Assembly (NCBI GenBank): GCA_016124935.1 | Contig: WGMS01000002.1 | Coordinates: 1 to 33,648, forward strand | Length of the DNA: 33,648 nucleotides | Reading direction: 5' to 3' | Source of the DNA: a bacterium | GTDB taxonomy: Bacteria; Cyanobacteriota; Vampirovibrionia; Obscuribacterales; Obscuribacteraceae | Part shown: in pieces, positions 23,250 through 31,968 of the stretch | Numbering within the stretch: the first letter of the stretch is position 1 | How the letters are laid out: every line of letters begins with the position of its first letter | Program-made: the position numbers and the translations under genes | Notes under the pieces: generated by a model | Told to the model about the DNA's origin: nothing | The model's input: the letters and a program-made list of their open reading frames with translations, nothing else | The model's database searches: none

Positions 23250-25919
23250 ATGGAAATCGTAATCACCCACAACAACATGGATTTCGATGCCCTGGCCGCC
23301 CAGTTCGGGGTGACCAAGCTCTATCCCGCCGCAAAGATGGTGCTGGGCTATCCACTGGTCGGTAATGTCCGCGATTTTCTGGCTCTCTACAGAAGTTCAC
23401 TGCCTATCGCCCAGTCTAAATACATAGATCTCGATGAGGTGAAACGGATTTATGTGGTCGATTGTCAGCACTTCGAGCGCATCGATTCGAATGTCCAGAG
23501 ATTTTTAAAAGGGAAACAGAAAGAAATCTGGCCTGCCATCACCGTATTCGATCATCACGATCTAGATAAAAAGGGTCTGGCGGTCAATGCCACCTCCGAT
23601 AGCGTCATCAAGCCCGTGGGCTCCGCTACCACAATCGTGGTGGAGAGGATCATGAAAGAGTCGGTGTCGCTCACCCCTTTTGAAGCCACGGTGCTCGCTC
23701 TGGGGATCTATGAAGATACGGGCTGCCTGACTCATAAAGGAACTTCCGAACTGGATGCGCAATCTGTCGCGTTCCTGCTTGCCAAAGGCGCCGATCTGGA
23801 GCAGGTCAACAATTACATCCGTCCCAAGCTCTCTATAGAACAGACCGAACTGCTGGAGAATCTGCTGGCCAATAGCGAGATTGAAAGTTATGAAGGTGCC
23901 AAGGTCGTCACTTCTGTGGCTTCCACCGAACACTATGTCGACGGTCTGGCTAATATGACCCGTAAGCTCATCGAGATTCTCAGCGCCCAGGCCGCTTTTT
24001 GCGCGGTGCACATGAGAGATCGAATTCATCTGGTCGGTCGCTCTGAAAATAAGTCTATAAATGTTCGCGAAATAGTAAGGGCTTTCGGGGGTGATGGTCA
24101 TCCCGGTGCCGGCTCGGCTGTGATCAAGGACCGGGACGGTGCCTCGGTAATCGAGTTGGTCAAAGAGACCATAGAGTCCCGGGTGGAGCCCCAGCCGACA
24201 GCGTCTCAGATGATGACATCTCCGGTGCGCACTATTTTGCCTACCTTGAAGATGGAGGAGGCCGGGCGTTTGATGACCCGCTATGGGGTGGATGGCTTTG
24301 TGGTCAGCGATCGTAACGAGGTGGTAGGGGTTGTTTCCAGGCGCGATATCGATCAGGCCATGCACCATAAATTAGGTCACGCGCCGGTGCGCGGTTTCAT
24401 GAGCAAGCCGGTTTTTACTGTCAAAAAGGACACCCCATTGGTAGAGATTCAGCATCTGATGGTCACAGAAGATATCGGCCGTTTGCCGGTGCTCGATAGC
24501 GATGGTCGTTTAGTAGGTCTGGTGACGCGTCAGAATGTGCTTGATACTTTATATGGTACTTACTCACGCAACAAAGGCGAAGGGCGTCTTGAAGATACCA
24601 TCGAAGTGGATGTCCTGGTGCCTGAGGCCAAGCATCGGCAGCGCATTGAAGCCATTAAGAATAAGTTCGAGAACCTGGAGCCTTCCACTTTGTGGTTGTG
24701 CCGCACCATTGGAGAAGTGGCCGCCCGTAAAGGCATGGTGGCGTATGCGGTGGGTGGGCTGGTTAGAGATCTTATATTAGGGCGCCAGAATTTTGATCTC
24801 GATTTTGTCGTAGAGGGCTCCGCCCGGGATCTTGCTCAGAGTTTCGAGCAGGACTATCCGGCTCGATTCGAAGTAGTGGCTACCCATGAGCGTTTCAATA
24901 CAGCCACCATTATCTATCACGCCGAGACCGACAAAGAGGTGGATCTTTCAACGGCTCGAACCGAGTTCTATGAATTCCCGGCGGCACTGCCCACGGTGGA
25001 GCCTTCTAAACTGGAGCAGGATCTTTATCGACGCGACTTCACCATCAATACTCTGGCTGTATGTCTCAATCCGGGACGTTTCGGGGAGCTTACCGATCTC
25101 TTCGACGGCCTTAAAGACTTGAATAATCGGGTGATTAGAATCCTCCATCCGTTCAGCTTTATCGAAGATCCGACCAGAATCGTGAGGGCGGCGCGTTTCG
25201 CCTCGAGACTCGCATTCAGGCTAAGCCTGAAAACCAGAGATAAGGCGAGAGAAGCCGTGGCTATGGGGATCTTCGACAATCTTGGCGGGGTGAGGCTGCG
25301 AGAGGAGATCAAGATGATTCTCGAGTCTCCGGAGCGTATAGTGGCACTCGATGTTCTTGAAGATCTCGGCGGTTGTCTGCGCTTTCTTGCTTCCGGATTG
25401 ACATACAACGAACATTGCCGCAATCTTATCAGGCTGGCAGAGCGACTCTTGATGCGCTATCAGGTCAAAGATCCGTGGATAGTCTATCTTGGACTGCTGC
25501 TTTCCGGAGTGGAGCTTGAAGAGCTCGATGATGTCTTTGAACGTCTGCATCTCTCCAACTTGCATCGCGACATTATCCGGGCCGGTTTGTCTGTGCATCG
25601 AAAGGTCGGTAATACCAGACAAAGCTGGAAGCGCAGCCAGATCTACCAGGTCTTCAAAGGCAGCAAAGAAGAGTCACTGGCTATCGCGGCTTGCATGGCC
25701 GAGCCCGGCACCCAGGTGCGTCGGATGATTCTGCTTTATATAAACGAATTGCTCGATGTGAAAATATCGCTTACGGGCAATCAGCTTGTTGAGCTGGGAG
25801 TGCCCCGGGGACCGCGTATCGGCGAGATTCTCGAACAAGTTCATATCGCCAAGCTTGACGGCGAGATAAAGACCGAACAGGAAGAGAAGCGCTATGTCAG
25901 CGCCTTGATAGGCTCATAA
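23250..25919 (+). CDS. Multidomain tRNA nucleotidyltransferase: DHH-DHHA1-CBS-CBS-poly(A) polymerase
   Basis: An 889-residue protein. Residues 1-~160 form a DHH phosphoesterase domain (HNNMDFDALAAQ, VDCQH, DHHD 101-104, GIYEDTG) with DHHA1 ending in GGDGHPGAGSA (280-290). Two CBS domains follow (~320-370, ~383-435). Residues ~485-889 are a class II poly(A)-polymerase/CCA enzyme with GGLVRDLILGR, catalytic DLDF (Asp516, Asp518), RRDFTINTLA and EDPTRIVRAARFASRL. This arrangement is known from Cyanobacteria, Aquifex-like bacteria and relatives, where the enzyme adds CCA or only the last A to tRNA; CBS domains likely sense adenine nucleotides and the DHH part may be a 3' exonuclease or phosphodiesterase. 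All catalytic residues appear intact. Confidence 0.93.
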   Translation: MEIVITHNNMDFDALAAQFGVTKLYPAAKMVLGYPLVGNVRDFLALYRSSLPIAQSKYIDLDEVKRIYVVDCQHFERIDSNVQRFLKGKQKEIWPAITVFDHHDLDKKGLAVNATSDSVIKPVGSATTIVVERIMKESVSLTPFEATVLALGIYEDTGCLTHKGTSELDAQSVAFLLAKGADLEQVNNYIRPKLSIEQTELLENLLANSEIESYEGAKVVTSVASTEHYVDGLANMTRKLIEILSAQAAFCAVHMRDRIHLVGRSENKSINVREIVRAFGGDGHPGAGSAVIKDRDGASVIELVKETIESRVEPQPTASQMMTSPVRTILPTLKMEEAGRLMTRYGVDGFVVSDRNEVVGVVSRRDIDQAMHHKLGHAPVRGFMSKPVFTVKKDTPLVEIQHLMVTEDIGRLPVLDSDGRLVGLVTRQNVLDTLYGTYSRNKGEGRLEDTIEVDVLVPEAKHRQRIEAIKNKFENLEPSTLWLCRTIGEVAARKGMVAYAVGGLVRDLILGRQNFDLDFVVEGSARDLAQSFEQDYPARFEVVATHERFNTATIIYHAETDKEVDLSTARTEFYEFPAALPTVEPSKLEQDLYRRDFTINTLAVCLNPGRFGELTDLFDGLKDLNNRVIRILHPFSFIEDPTRIVRAARFASRLAFRLSLKTRDKAREAVAMGIFDNLGGVRLREEIKMILESPERIVALDVLEDLGGCLRFLASGLTYNEHCRNLIRLAERLLMRYQVKDPWIVYLGLLLSGVELEELDDVFERLHLSNLHRDIIRAGLSVHRKVGNTRQSWKRSQIYQVFKGSKEESLAIAACMAEPGTQVRRMILLYINELLDVKISLTGNQLVELGVPRGPRIGEILEQVHIAKLDGEIKTEQEEKRYVSALIGS

Positions 25920-25925
25920 AAGTCG

Positions 25926-26960
25926 TTATTGTTTTGGCGGCGGGATAAGAACCTTCACCGCACTGGGAATGACTTCGATATGCATGGGGGTGGTTCCGCA
26001 GGCGTCTCCATCCACCATGGCTATAGCATCGGGATAGATCATCAGAGGTGGTTTCGAATAGACCCCGAAGGCCCCTTTCACTTTGCGCCAGGTGTTTTGA
26101 ATGACAGAGCCGCGGCGGCTCACCGGCAATACCTTAATGTCTACTGTCCTTACTTTCTTTATGTAATAGGGCGAGGTCTGGTTTCCGGTGAGGGCGCCGG
26201 CGAAGGCGAAGCCGTATTCTAAATAATCTTGAAATTCCTCCGGGGAGAGGATGCAGAGGTCGAGGAGACCGTCGTTGAGGCTGGCCGATTCCGACAGGGT
26301 GCCTACTCCGAAGTCTGCAATATTGGTGACGAAGAGCCCGGAGGCTGCCACCTTGAAGCTTTCACCGTCGGCGTCGATCTCGAAAAGCGTCGGGGGCTGG
26401 GCCAGGGTCTGGACCAGGGAAGAGGCATAGGCGAGCATTTTCCAGTTGGCTTTGTCGCGCTTGTCCGGGGTGACTATGGCGTCGCTCATCGGACCGGCGC
26501 CGGCGGCCACGGCGAAATAGTGCCCGTTCATGACGCCCAGGTCTATTGCCTGGCAGTGTCCCTGGGTGAGGGTTTTAATCGCCTTCTCGAGGGGGTTTAC
26601 ATTGAGGATATTGTCTTCGTATATATGTAGATTGCGGGCAAGCTGATTGCCTGTTCCAACCGGCAAGATACCCACAGCCAGGTTCTGCATGTCTTGATGC
26701 GGACTTTCTTTTTCGTACAGCGCTGCTGCTTCCAGGACCATCCGGATGGTGCCGTCACCGCCGGCGGCGACTAATAAATCCACCGTCGATGTGATCTGAT
26801 TAATGATCTCTTTTGAAGTGGTTTCTGGCTTTGTCGCAATAGTATTAACATTATCAACGGTGGTGGTGGCGAGCGCATGAATAACTTTGCCGAGCCAGGA
26901 CTCGGGCACGAGATTGGAGCCTGCGGCAGGGTTGTAGACGATGAGCGCTGTTCTTGGCAT
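25926..26960 (-). CDS. Diacylglycerol-kinase-family lipid kinase (DgkB/YegS type)
   Basis: A 344-residue protein with the DAGK catalytic signatures: VYNPAAGS at the N-terminus, AAGGDGTIRMVLEAA (nucleotide-binding GGDGT), and LPVGTGNQLARNL. The second domain contains GAGPMSDAI and a C-terminal VDGDACGTTPMHIEV strand pair typical for the family. Such enzymes phosphorylate diacylglycerol or related lipids using ATP at the inner membrane face. There is no transmembrane segment. It converges on the tRNA nucleotidyltransferase gene with 6 nt between stops. Confidence 0.9.
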   Translation of the reverse strand: MPRTALIVYNPAAGSNLVPESWLGKVIHALATTTVDNVNTIATKPETTSKEIINQITSTVDLLVAAGGDGTIRMVLEAAALYEKESPHQDMQNLAVGILPVGTGNQLARNLHIYEDNILNVNPLEKAIKTLTQGHCQAIDLGVMNGHYFAVAAGAGPMSDAIVTPDKRDKANWKMLAYASSLVQTLAQPPTLFEIDADGESFKVAASGLFVTNIADFGVGTLSESASLNDGLLDLCILSPEEFQDYLEYGFAFAGALTGNQTSPYYIKKVRTVDIKVLPVSRRGSVIQNTWRKVKGAFGVYSKPPLMIYPDAIAMVDGDACGTTPMHIEVIPSAVKVLIPPPKQ

Positions 26961-27276
26961 CCGTGATTTCTTGTATGGACCTTCAATATTTGGAGCATAT
27001 CGAACCGCTCGTTAGAACAATCTAGCTTGAAGGGGTAGTCAGGAGCGGGTAATATGTCCGGTCATGATTGAAGAGGCTTGTTGTCATTAAGGTTACAGGC
27101 TGATTGATATGATAGTTTTCATTTCATCAGCCAACGTCCTATATGCTAACGTTACTATGACTCAAGTTGACAATTAACTAAAACTCAGTATTGTATTTGA
27201 CACTGAATCTACATCTCTGGCGTTTTGACGTTTCTCTCGTAATCGTTGGCTCTATGGTCGAATGAAAGGCTGAACC
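26961..27276. other. 316-nt divergent intergenic region
   Basis: AT-rich DNA between the lipid kinase (minus) and the SRPBCC gene (plus). It holds a good sigma-70-type promoter for the plus-strand gene (separate entry) and a second TTGACA at 27197-27202 without a clear -10. No ORF or RNA gene was recognised. Confidence 0.6.
27167..27194 (+). promoter_or_regulatory. Sigma-70-like promoter for the SRPBCC gene
   Basis: TTGACA (27167-27172, perfect) and TATTGT (27189-27194, 4 of 6) separated by 16 nt, about 80 nt upstream of ATG 27277. Confidence 0.5.
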
Positions 27277-27921
27277 ATGATGAATAGACCCTTTTGCTCA
27301 TCGTCCAAGTTCTCTTCTTTCTTGCTCTCCGCCGGTATCTCCGCGCTTGTATCCTGCGGCTTTGCCTGGAGTATGGGCAGCCCCGCAGAGGCTCGGGGCG
27401 GTATGCAGAATCCCACCAGTCCGCCAGCGGTCAGCCGGGCGACTATCAATGGTCAGGAGTATTCGGTGTGCACCATAGTGGTCCACTCGAGCCCCGACAG
27501 GGTCTGGAATATCATCGCCGATTACGATAACCTCCACAAAGTTTTCAAACAGATGAAGAAAGCCACCGTGCTCGAGAACAAGGGCAAAGTGAAGCTTGTT
27601 CAACATGTGGTCGCTCCATCTGGACCGGTCGGTACGTACACTTATGTGGTCAAGGTCACCGAGTCGGCACCGCACCGTATGGAATGGAAGCGAGTCAGTG
27701 GTGCTTTTAAAGATGTTCAGGGGTTCTGGAAGCTCGAGCCCCTCGATGGGGGTAGGACAACCCGGGTGACTTACGCCAGCCATGTTGACGGCGGTTTTCT
27801 CATCCCCAGCGCCCTTGTTAAAAGGCAGTCTCGCATCGACATGCCTATAGTGGTAAGCAATCTTGCCACCAGGGCAGAGAACCAGATTCAGATTGCCGGA
27901 AATCCACAAAGCAATATGTAG
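27277..27921 (+). CDS. Exported SRPBCC (START/polyketide-cyclase-like) protein
   Basis: A 214-residue protein; AAAGG lies upstream of ATG 27277 (ATG 27280 is also possible). The first ~38 residues form a signal peptide with a hydrophobic core (FSSFLLSAGISALVSCGF) and probable cleavage near SPAEA. The mature part is one SRPBCC helix-grip fold: CTIVVHSSPDRVWNIIADYD near the N-terminus, a central GPVGTYTYVVKVTESAP strand pair, TTRVTYASHVDGGFLIPSAL and a long C-terminal helix. Such folds bind lipids or other hydrophobic ligands; related proteins are common in Cyanobacteria. The ligand cannot be inferred. It is a single gene. Confidence 0.78.
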   Translation: MMNRPFCSSSKFSSFLLSAGISALVSCGFAWSMGSPAEARGGMQNPTSPPAVSRATINGQEYSVCTIVVHSSPDRVWNIIADYDNLHKVFKQMKKATVLENKGKVKLVQHVVAPSGPVGTYTYVVKVTESAPHRMEWKRVSGAFKDVQGFWKLEPLDGGRTTRVTYASHVDGGFLIPSALVKRQSRIDMPIVVSNLATRAENQIQIAGNPQSNM

Positions 27922-27933
27922 TTTTTCAATGGC

Positions 27934-27950
27934 GGTCTCGTCGAGAGACC
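27934..27950. other. Small palindromic hairpin after the SRPBCC gene
   Basis: GGTCTC and GAGACC flank a 5-nt loop, 12 nt after the stop. There is no T tract, so it is at most a weak terminator. Confidence 0.3.
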
Positions 27951-27985
27951 TGCTCTGGGCTGTAACATATGATGCAGCCGCCTCG

Positions 27986-28012
27986 TTGCCAACTGCAATT
28001 CTTTGATAGAAT
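27986..28012 (+). promoter_or_regulatory. Candidate promoter for tRNA-Ser
   Basis: TTGCCA (27986-27991) and TAGAAT (28007-28012) with a 15-nt spacer. The -10 ends 12 nt before the tRNA 5' end, a fitting distance for a stable-RNA transcript. Confidence 0.4.
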
Positions 28013-28024
28013 TGTGGACTCCAT

Positions 28025-28109
28025 GGAGAGGTACCGAAGCGGTCATAACGGCGCCGCCTCGAAAGCGGATGGGTTAATAGCCACGTGGGTTCGAATCCCA
28101 CCCTCTCCG
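28025..28109 (+). tRNA. tRNA-Ser (anticodon CGA)
   Basis: An 85-nt cloverleaf without encoded CCA. Acceptor GGAGAGG (28025-28031) pairs with CCTCTCC (28102-28108), discriminator G 28109. The anticodon loop CTCGAAA gives CGA, reading UCG. The T arm GTGGG-TTCGAAT-CCCAC is perfect, and a long variable arm (GGGTTAATAGCC region) identifies a class II tRNA, as expected for serine. The top pair of the anticodon stem (G-A) is mismatched. The CCA must be added after transcription, which fits the nucleotidyltransferase gene nearby. A T run follows directly. Confidence 0.93.
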
Positions 28110-28134
28110 TTTTTTGATCGGAAAACAACGGAAT

Positions 28135-29241
28135 ATGAAAGTAGGAATAATCGGATTACCTTCCTCCGGGAAAACAACGGTTCTTAATGCGGTCAGTGGG
28201 GGCTCCCACGAGGTGCATGCTTATTCTGGAGCAGCTTCGGCCGAGCCGAACTTTGCGGTGGTTTCGGTGCCGGATCTGAGGCAAGACTGGCTGAAGGATT
28301 TGTATAAGCCTAAGAAAACCACCTACGCCACGGTGGAGCTTGTCGACGTGGCCGGTGTCGCTCCCGGTCAGGCCAAGGCGGATCAGATAAGCCCGCAGCT
28401 CCTGACGAGCCTGCGACAGGTAGATGCACTTGTTAATGTGGTGCGTGCTTTCGATTCTGCTTCGGTGCCCCATCCATCCGGCAGCGTGGACCCTTTGCGT
28501 GATGCAGAGACCCTGGAGCTGGAGCTTGTTATAGCCGATCTGGCGGTGGTCGAGAAGAGGCTGGGCAAGATTGACCAGGAGATTCAGCGCAAGAAAGGTG
28601 GCGAGAAAACGCAATTGGAGCAGGAAAAAGAGTTGCTCAGTCGTTTCAACGAACATCTCTCCGGAGAAAACGCCCTTCGTACTCTAGAGCTCGACGAAGA
28701 CGAGAAGAAGCTTATTCGCGGCTACACTTTCCTTTCTCTCAAGCCGATCATGGTTTTAGCCAATATCTCCGAATCGGACATAGGCTCTAACGGTAACCAG
28801 TCTTTGAAAGCCTTAGAAGAATGGGCCGGGGGACGCAAGATGCCCTTTCTTGCCTTTTGCGGCAAGGCCGAAATGGAGATTGCCCAGCTGGAAGAATCGG
28901 AGCGCGCCGAGTTCATGGAAGCGCTGGGAATAGAAGAGTCGAGTCGCGACAAGTTTGTCCGCGCTACCTATGCGCTACTGGATCTGGTGGCATTCTTTAC
29001 CGTCGGAGAAGATGAAGTCAAAGCCTGGACCATCCCCAACAAAACCGTTGCCCAGGAAGCGGCCGGCAAGATCCACACCGATATCCAGCGGGGTTTCATC
29101 AGGGCGGAAGTCTTGAATTTCGAGCAGCTCAAGGAGACAGGCAGTTGGAACGCCGCCAAAGAAAAAGGGCTGGTGCGTCTTGAAGGCAAAGAGTATCTGG
29201 TCAAAGACGGCGACTGTATCAACTATCGTTTTGCCGTCTAG
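28135..29241 (+). CDS. ychF: YchF/Obg-like ATPase
   Basis: A 368-residue protein from ATG 28135, where the family starts (MKVGIIGLPSSGKTT); an in-frame TTG at 28114 is rejected. YchF is a ribosome-associated TRAFAC NTPase preferring ATP. The P-loop GLPSSGKTT (7-15) differs from the usual GLPNVGKST by SS for NV and T for S. Walker B is VELVDVAGVAPG. The specificity motif reads VLANISESD, consistent with the NxxE form of ATP-binding members. An inserted helical hairpin lies in the middle, and the C-terminal TGS domain carries AWTIPNKTVAQEAAGKIHTD. It begins 25 nt after the tRNA and may be read through from it. Confidence 0.92.
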   Translation: MKVGIIGLPSSGKTTVLNAVSGGSHEVHAYSGAASAEPNFAVVSVPDLRQDWLKDLYKPKKTTYATVELVDVAGVAPGQAKADQISPQLLTSLRQVDALVNVVRAFDSASVPHPSGSVDPLRDAETLELELVIADLAVVEKRLGKIDQEIQRKKGGEKTQLEQEKELLSRFNEHLSGENALRTLELDEDEKKLIRGYTFLSLKPIMVLANISESDIGSNGNQSLKALEEWAGGRKMPFLAFCGKAEMEIAQLEESERAEFMEALGIEESSRDKFVRATYALLDLVAFFTVGEDEVKAWTIPNKTVAQEAAGKIHTDIQRGFIRAEVLNFEQLKETGSWNAAKEKGLVRLEGKEYLVKDGDCINYRFAV

Positions 29242-29251
29242 AAGTGCTTCG

Positions 29252-29914
29252 GTGAAGTCGATTTATAGAACGATACTACCGGTGATGCTGGTGGTTTTGT
29301 GTCTTGGCGGCTGCGTTTCCAAACCAGCTGAGATCACGGTGAAAGTGCAGCCTATGAAAGTGGAGACACGCTTCATAGAAGAGTTGAAGCCGGGAGAAAA
29401 GTCGCCTCTTGCCGCCTGCGAAGAAGCTCTTACCGACTGGAAATTTGGTTGTAAAACCGCCTTCGATTTCGAGATTGTCGATAAGAGCGAACTGGCCGAT
29501 GAGTTTTTAGCGAACGTAAGAATAAAAAAGGCGATCATAAGCCTGGATGCGCCGGTGACTATATGGATCTCTTCTAAAGCCAGTGACGACACGAAGATGC
29601 ATGAGGAGGCTCATGTTTTAATCTGCCGCCGGGTCTATGGCGAGGCCGAAAAGACCGCTCTGGCTGGAGCCGCAAAGGTGGTCAAGAAAGAGTTTCAAGG
29701 GGGCGGCTCCAGCCTGGAAGCCGCGGCCAAAGAAGGACTCTCGCTTGCCAGTGAAGAAATTTGCCGCTATTACCATATGGCCATGGTGGAGAAAATCAAT
29801 CGAGTATCTGAGATCTTCGATAGGCTCGATCAGGATAATCCCGATAAGAAGGACAGCGAGCTGGTGGAGCTCGCTTTCCAGAAATACCGGTTGATTAAGG
29901 GCAATAAGAGCTGA
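29252..29914 (+). CDS. Lipoprotein with an HExxH motif
   Basis: A 220-residue protein. GTG 29252 is chosen because AGAAG lies upstream and it puts a lipoprotein signal at the N-terminus: hydrophobic IYRTILPVMLVVLCLGG followed by Cys21. The mature part contains KMHEEAHVLICRRVYGEAEK (HEEAH at 117-121), a zincin-type metalloprotease motif in a helix, preceded by a strand (APVTIWISS) as in that fold; a possible third ligand is Glu168 or Glu169 in SLASEEICRYYH. The layout recalls DUF922-like proteins with HExxH, but that is tentative. It lies 10 nt after ychF and converges on the next gene with 6 nt between stops. Confidence 0.65.
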   Translation: MKSIYRTILPVMLVVLCLGGCVSKPAEITVKVQPMKVETRFIEELKPGEKSPLAACEEALTDWKFGCKTAFDFEIVDKSELADEFLANVRIKKAIISLDAPVTIWISSKASDDTKMHEEAHVLICRRVYGEAEKTALAGAAKVVKKEFQGGGSSLEAAAKEGLSLASEEICRYYHMAMVEKINRVSEIFDRLDQDNPDKKDSELVELAFQKYRLIKGNKS

Positions 29915-29920
29915 TTGTTC

Positions 29921-31285
29921 TTATTTCGATCTCAGCCTTGCTGTGACTTGCTGGGCAAGTCCCTCGTATTTTGCCGCTTCCGGGGCACGGTCATTGGTTT
30001 TGAGCACCTCGGCGAACCAGAGCAATGCCCAGGCGTATTCCGGAGCGCTGTCCGCTTTTACGTGCTTCTTAGCCTCGAACTTTTCGACACATTCTTTCAG
30101 GAATTTGTCCGGGTTTCTCAAGATATTTGATTCCGGCATCGGGAAAAATCCGAAGGCCCAGCGATTGATCTTGCCTTTCGACTTGGTCGTTTTGGCTGGT
30201 CCTGTAGAAGGGCTGTCTTCCTCTTCACTGCTATTGCCGCTGTCGGCGGAAGGTTTCATGGCCTTGGCGTCTTTATAGCGCTCTTTTTGTTCTTCGATAT
30301 TTTTTTGCAGGCTCGATACCGAGCGCTTTAACGAAGCTTCATCGGTGCTTTCCACCTGGGCTTCTATGCCCTGGAAGGCTTTGATAAAAGGAGCGACTCC
30401 GACTCCCATCTCTTCGAGCTCTTGAATGGAAGCAAGAAGAGTGCCTCTTTCTTTTTTGAGAGCACCATCCGCCACTTCCATATCCCTGGCTGTCACCTTG
30501 GCTTGTTTCTGGGCGATGGTCATGGAGTTTAGAGCAGCGAGCACCTGGTTATTGAGAGTCTCTATCTGCTGGGTCGATATGGTTATCTGTTTGTAGACGC
30601 CTTTGTTGCCCGGGTTGAAGAAGTTTACGTTCACCCGTTTTACCGTCGAGCCCAGACCGAGCTTTTCCATGGCGATCTCGGCGATTCTGAGCGCTTCATA
30701 TTTGTACTCTCGAACCGGAGCGTTAGCAGGCATCGCCGTGGTCACATCGATTTCGTCCTGCCCGAAGGAGATCTGCACATCCTGACGTTTGCTGGCAGCG
30801 GTCAGAATGAGCTGGTTTTCTATCGCCGTCTTAGGATCGCTGAGACCGCCTTCTCTTATCTGAATCGAGGAGAGCAGCTCGGATTTCGACACCTGACCGG
30901 TGCCAAAAGCGGCTACGTCACCCTTGGAGACCGTAATAGACTTGTATTTGCTTGGATTGCCAGAGTCGTAGAAGTAGACGGTGATGCTGTTTACCTGATT
31001 GTCCGGCTTGTCGAAAATCGTTTTTCCTATAAGCACCGCTTCGATTTTGCAGTCACGGTCGTTTGCTTTTTTATTGCGAAAGGTCGAGATGAGGGCCTGT
31101 CCCTTGGCTATGCTTGCTCTAACTCTGGTTCCCGGAGCGAGCACTCTGGCCTCTTCTATGTCCTGCGCCAGACTGGCCGAAGTGGCTAATGCGAAGGCTG
31201 GGATTGCTGTAACAGTAGAGCCGGCCAAAATGGCCGCTGTACAAAAAAGTGATACCGAGCGTAATATCATTTTCTGTTTGAACAC
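29921..31285 (-). CDS. Exported protein with internal repeat, function unknown
   Basis: A 454-residue protein beginning at GTG 31285, supported by GGGAGG nine bases before. A signal peptide (MILRSVSLFCTAAILAGSTV … AFALA) covers ~1-34. Two similar ~90-residue units follow: one with SITVYFYDSGNPSKYKSITV, the other with RVNVNFFNPGNKGVYKQITI, evidence of an ancient duplication. A helical coiled-coil stretch (~265-345), a Ser/Glu-rich disordered linker (~350-370) and a helical C-terminus (DKFLKECVEKFEAKKHV) complete it. No catalytic motif or membrane segment was seen. A periplasmic or surface role is likely; family not recognised. Confidence 0.65.
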   Translation of the reverse strand: MFKQKMILRSVSLFCTAAILAGSTVTAIPAFALATSASLAQDIEEARVLAPGTRVRASIAKGQALISTFRNKKANDRDCKIEAVLIGKTIFDKPDNQVNSITVYFYDSGNPSKYKSITVSKGDVAAFGTGQVSKSELLSSIQIREGGLSDPKTAIENQLILTAASKRQDVQISFGQDEIDVTTAMPANAPVREYKYEALRIAEIAMEKLGLGSTVKRVNVNFFNPGNKGVYKQITISTQQIETLNNQVLAALNSMTIAQKQAKVTARDMEVADGALKKERGTLLASIQELEEMGVGVAPFIKAFQGIEAQVESTDEASLKRSVSSLQKNIEEQKERYKDAKAMKPSADSGNSSEEEDSPSTGPAKTTKSKGKINRWAFGFFPMPESNILRNPDKFLKECVEKFEAKKHVKADSAPEYAWALLWFAEVLKTNDRAPEAAKYEGLAQQVTARLRSK

Positions 31286-31472
31286 TCGTCTGAAACCTCC
31301 CGGAAATAGACCTGATAAATTGCTAGGGATATCATACCCGGTTGGTTTCCGATTTGCTCAATTGACAAGTGATCGGACATTCTTATCATTTTGCTACCAG
31401 CTGCCGTCACCAGAACACCGGCTCGGACGGGGGAGTCAGGTAGAAGAAGGTTGTCGGGTCTAAGGCATTCTC

Positions 31473-31886
31473 TTAATCTTTTGTTGAGCAAGTTTTGCAG
31501 AGGCCGGAAAGCAGAATTTCGTGCTGGTGCAAGCTGAAGCCTTCTGGAATAAGCTTGTCGAACTTGACAAAACAAACGTCCACATCAAATACTTTCTTGC
31601 ATCCAAGGCAGGAAAAATGGTGATGATGCTCCTTTTCGGACATCTCGTAGACCATTGACCCACCCGGAAGATCGAGACCCTTCAGTCTGCCATCTTCTAT
31701 CAGCGTTTTAAGATTTCTATAGACCGTCGCAATGCCTATGCTCTGGCATTGCTTTTGCGCCAGAGCATAAACCTCTTCTATAGAAAGCGGTCTTTCGGCA
31801 GTTTCCAGCACTTCCAATATCGCTCGCTTTTGCTGGGTATTTCGCGCCATTCTTCCTGCTCTAGTGCTTGTTCTCATTGTTCTCAT
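31473..31886 (-). CDS. Fur-family metalloregulator (Fur/PerR/Zur)
   Basis: A 137-residue protein (ATG 31886; ATG 31877 or 31850 are also possible and no start has a good ribosome site). N-terminal winged helix with recognition helix IATVYRNLKTL; the regulatory metal site region has KEHHHHFSCLGC, and structural zinc is held by CxxC pairs Cys93/Cys96 and Cys130/Cys133. The family represses metal uptake or peroxide-stress genes when metal-loaded. Which metal it senses cannot be read from sequence; the CxxC pairs and HHHH are shared by several subgroups. Two copies of a TTAATGATAGAA motif and a dyad lie directly upstream, suggesting autoregulation and control of the divergent ATPase gene. Confidence 0.9.
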   Translation of the reverse strand: MRTMRTSTRAGRMARNTQQKRAILEVLETAERPLSIEEVYALAQKQCQSIGIATVYRNLKTLIEDGRLKGLDLPGGSMVYEMSEKEHHHHFSCLGCKKVFDVDVCFVKFDKLIPEGFSLHQHEILLSGLCKTCSTKD

Positions 31887-31887
31887 T

Positions 31888-31899
31888 TTAATGATAGAA
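31888..31899. promoter_or_regulatory. Candidate Fur-type half site, copy 1
   Basis: TTAATGATAGAA immediately upstream of the first fur-like ATG; identical to the copy at 31969-31980. Confidence 0.45.
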
Positions 31900-31968
31900 A
31901 GCGGGCGTCAAGATTGCAAATCGCGAGGACAGAGTCGTTGGTTTTGCCTGTTCATATCGCTTAATTTC

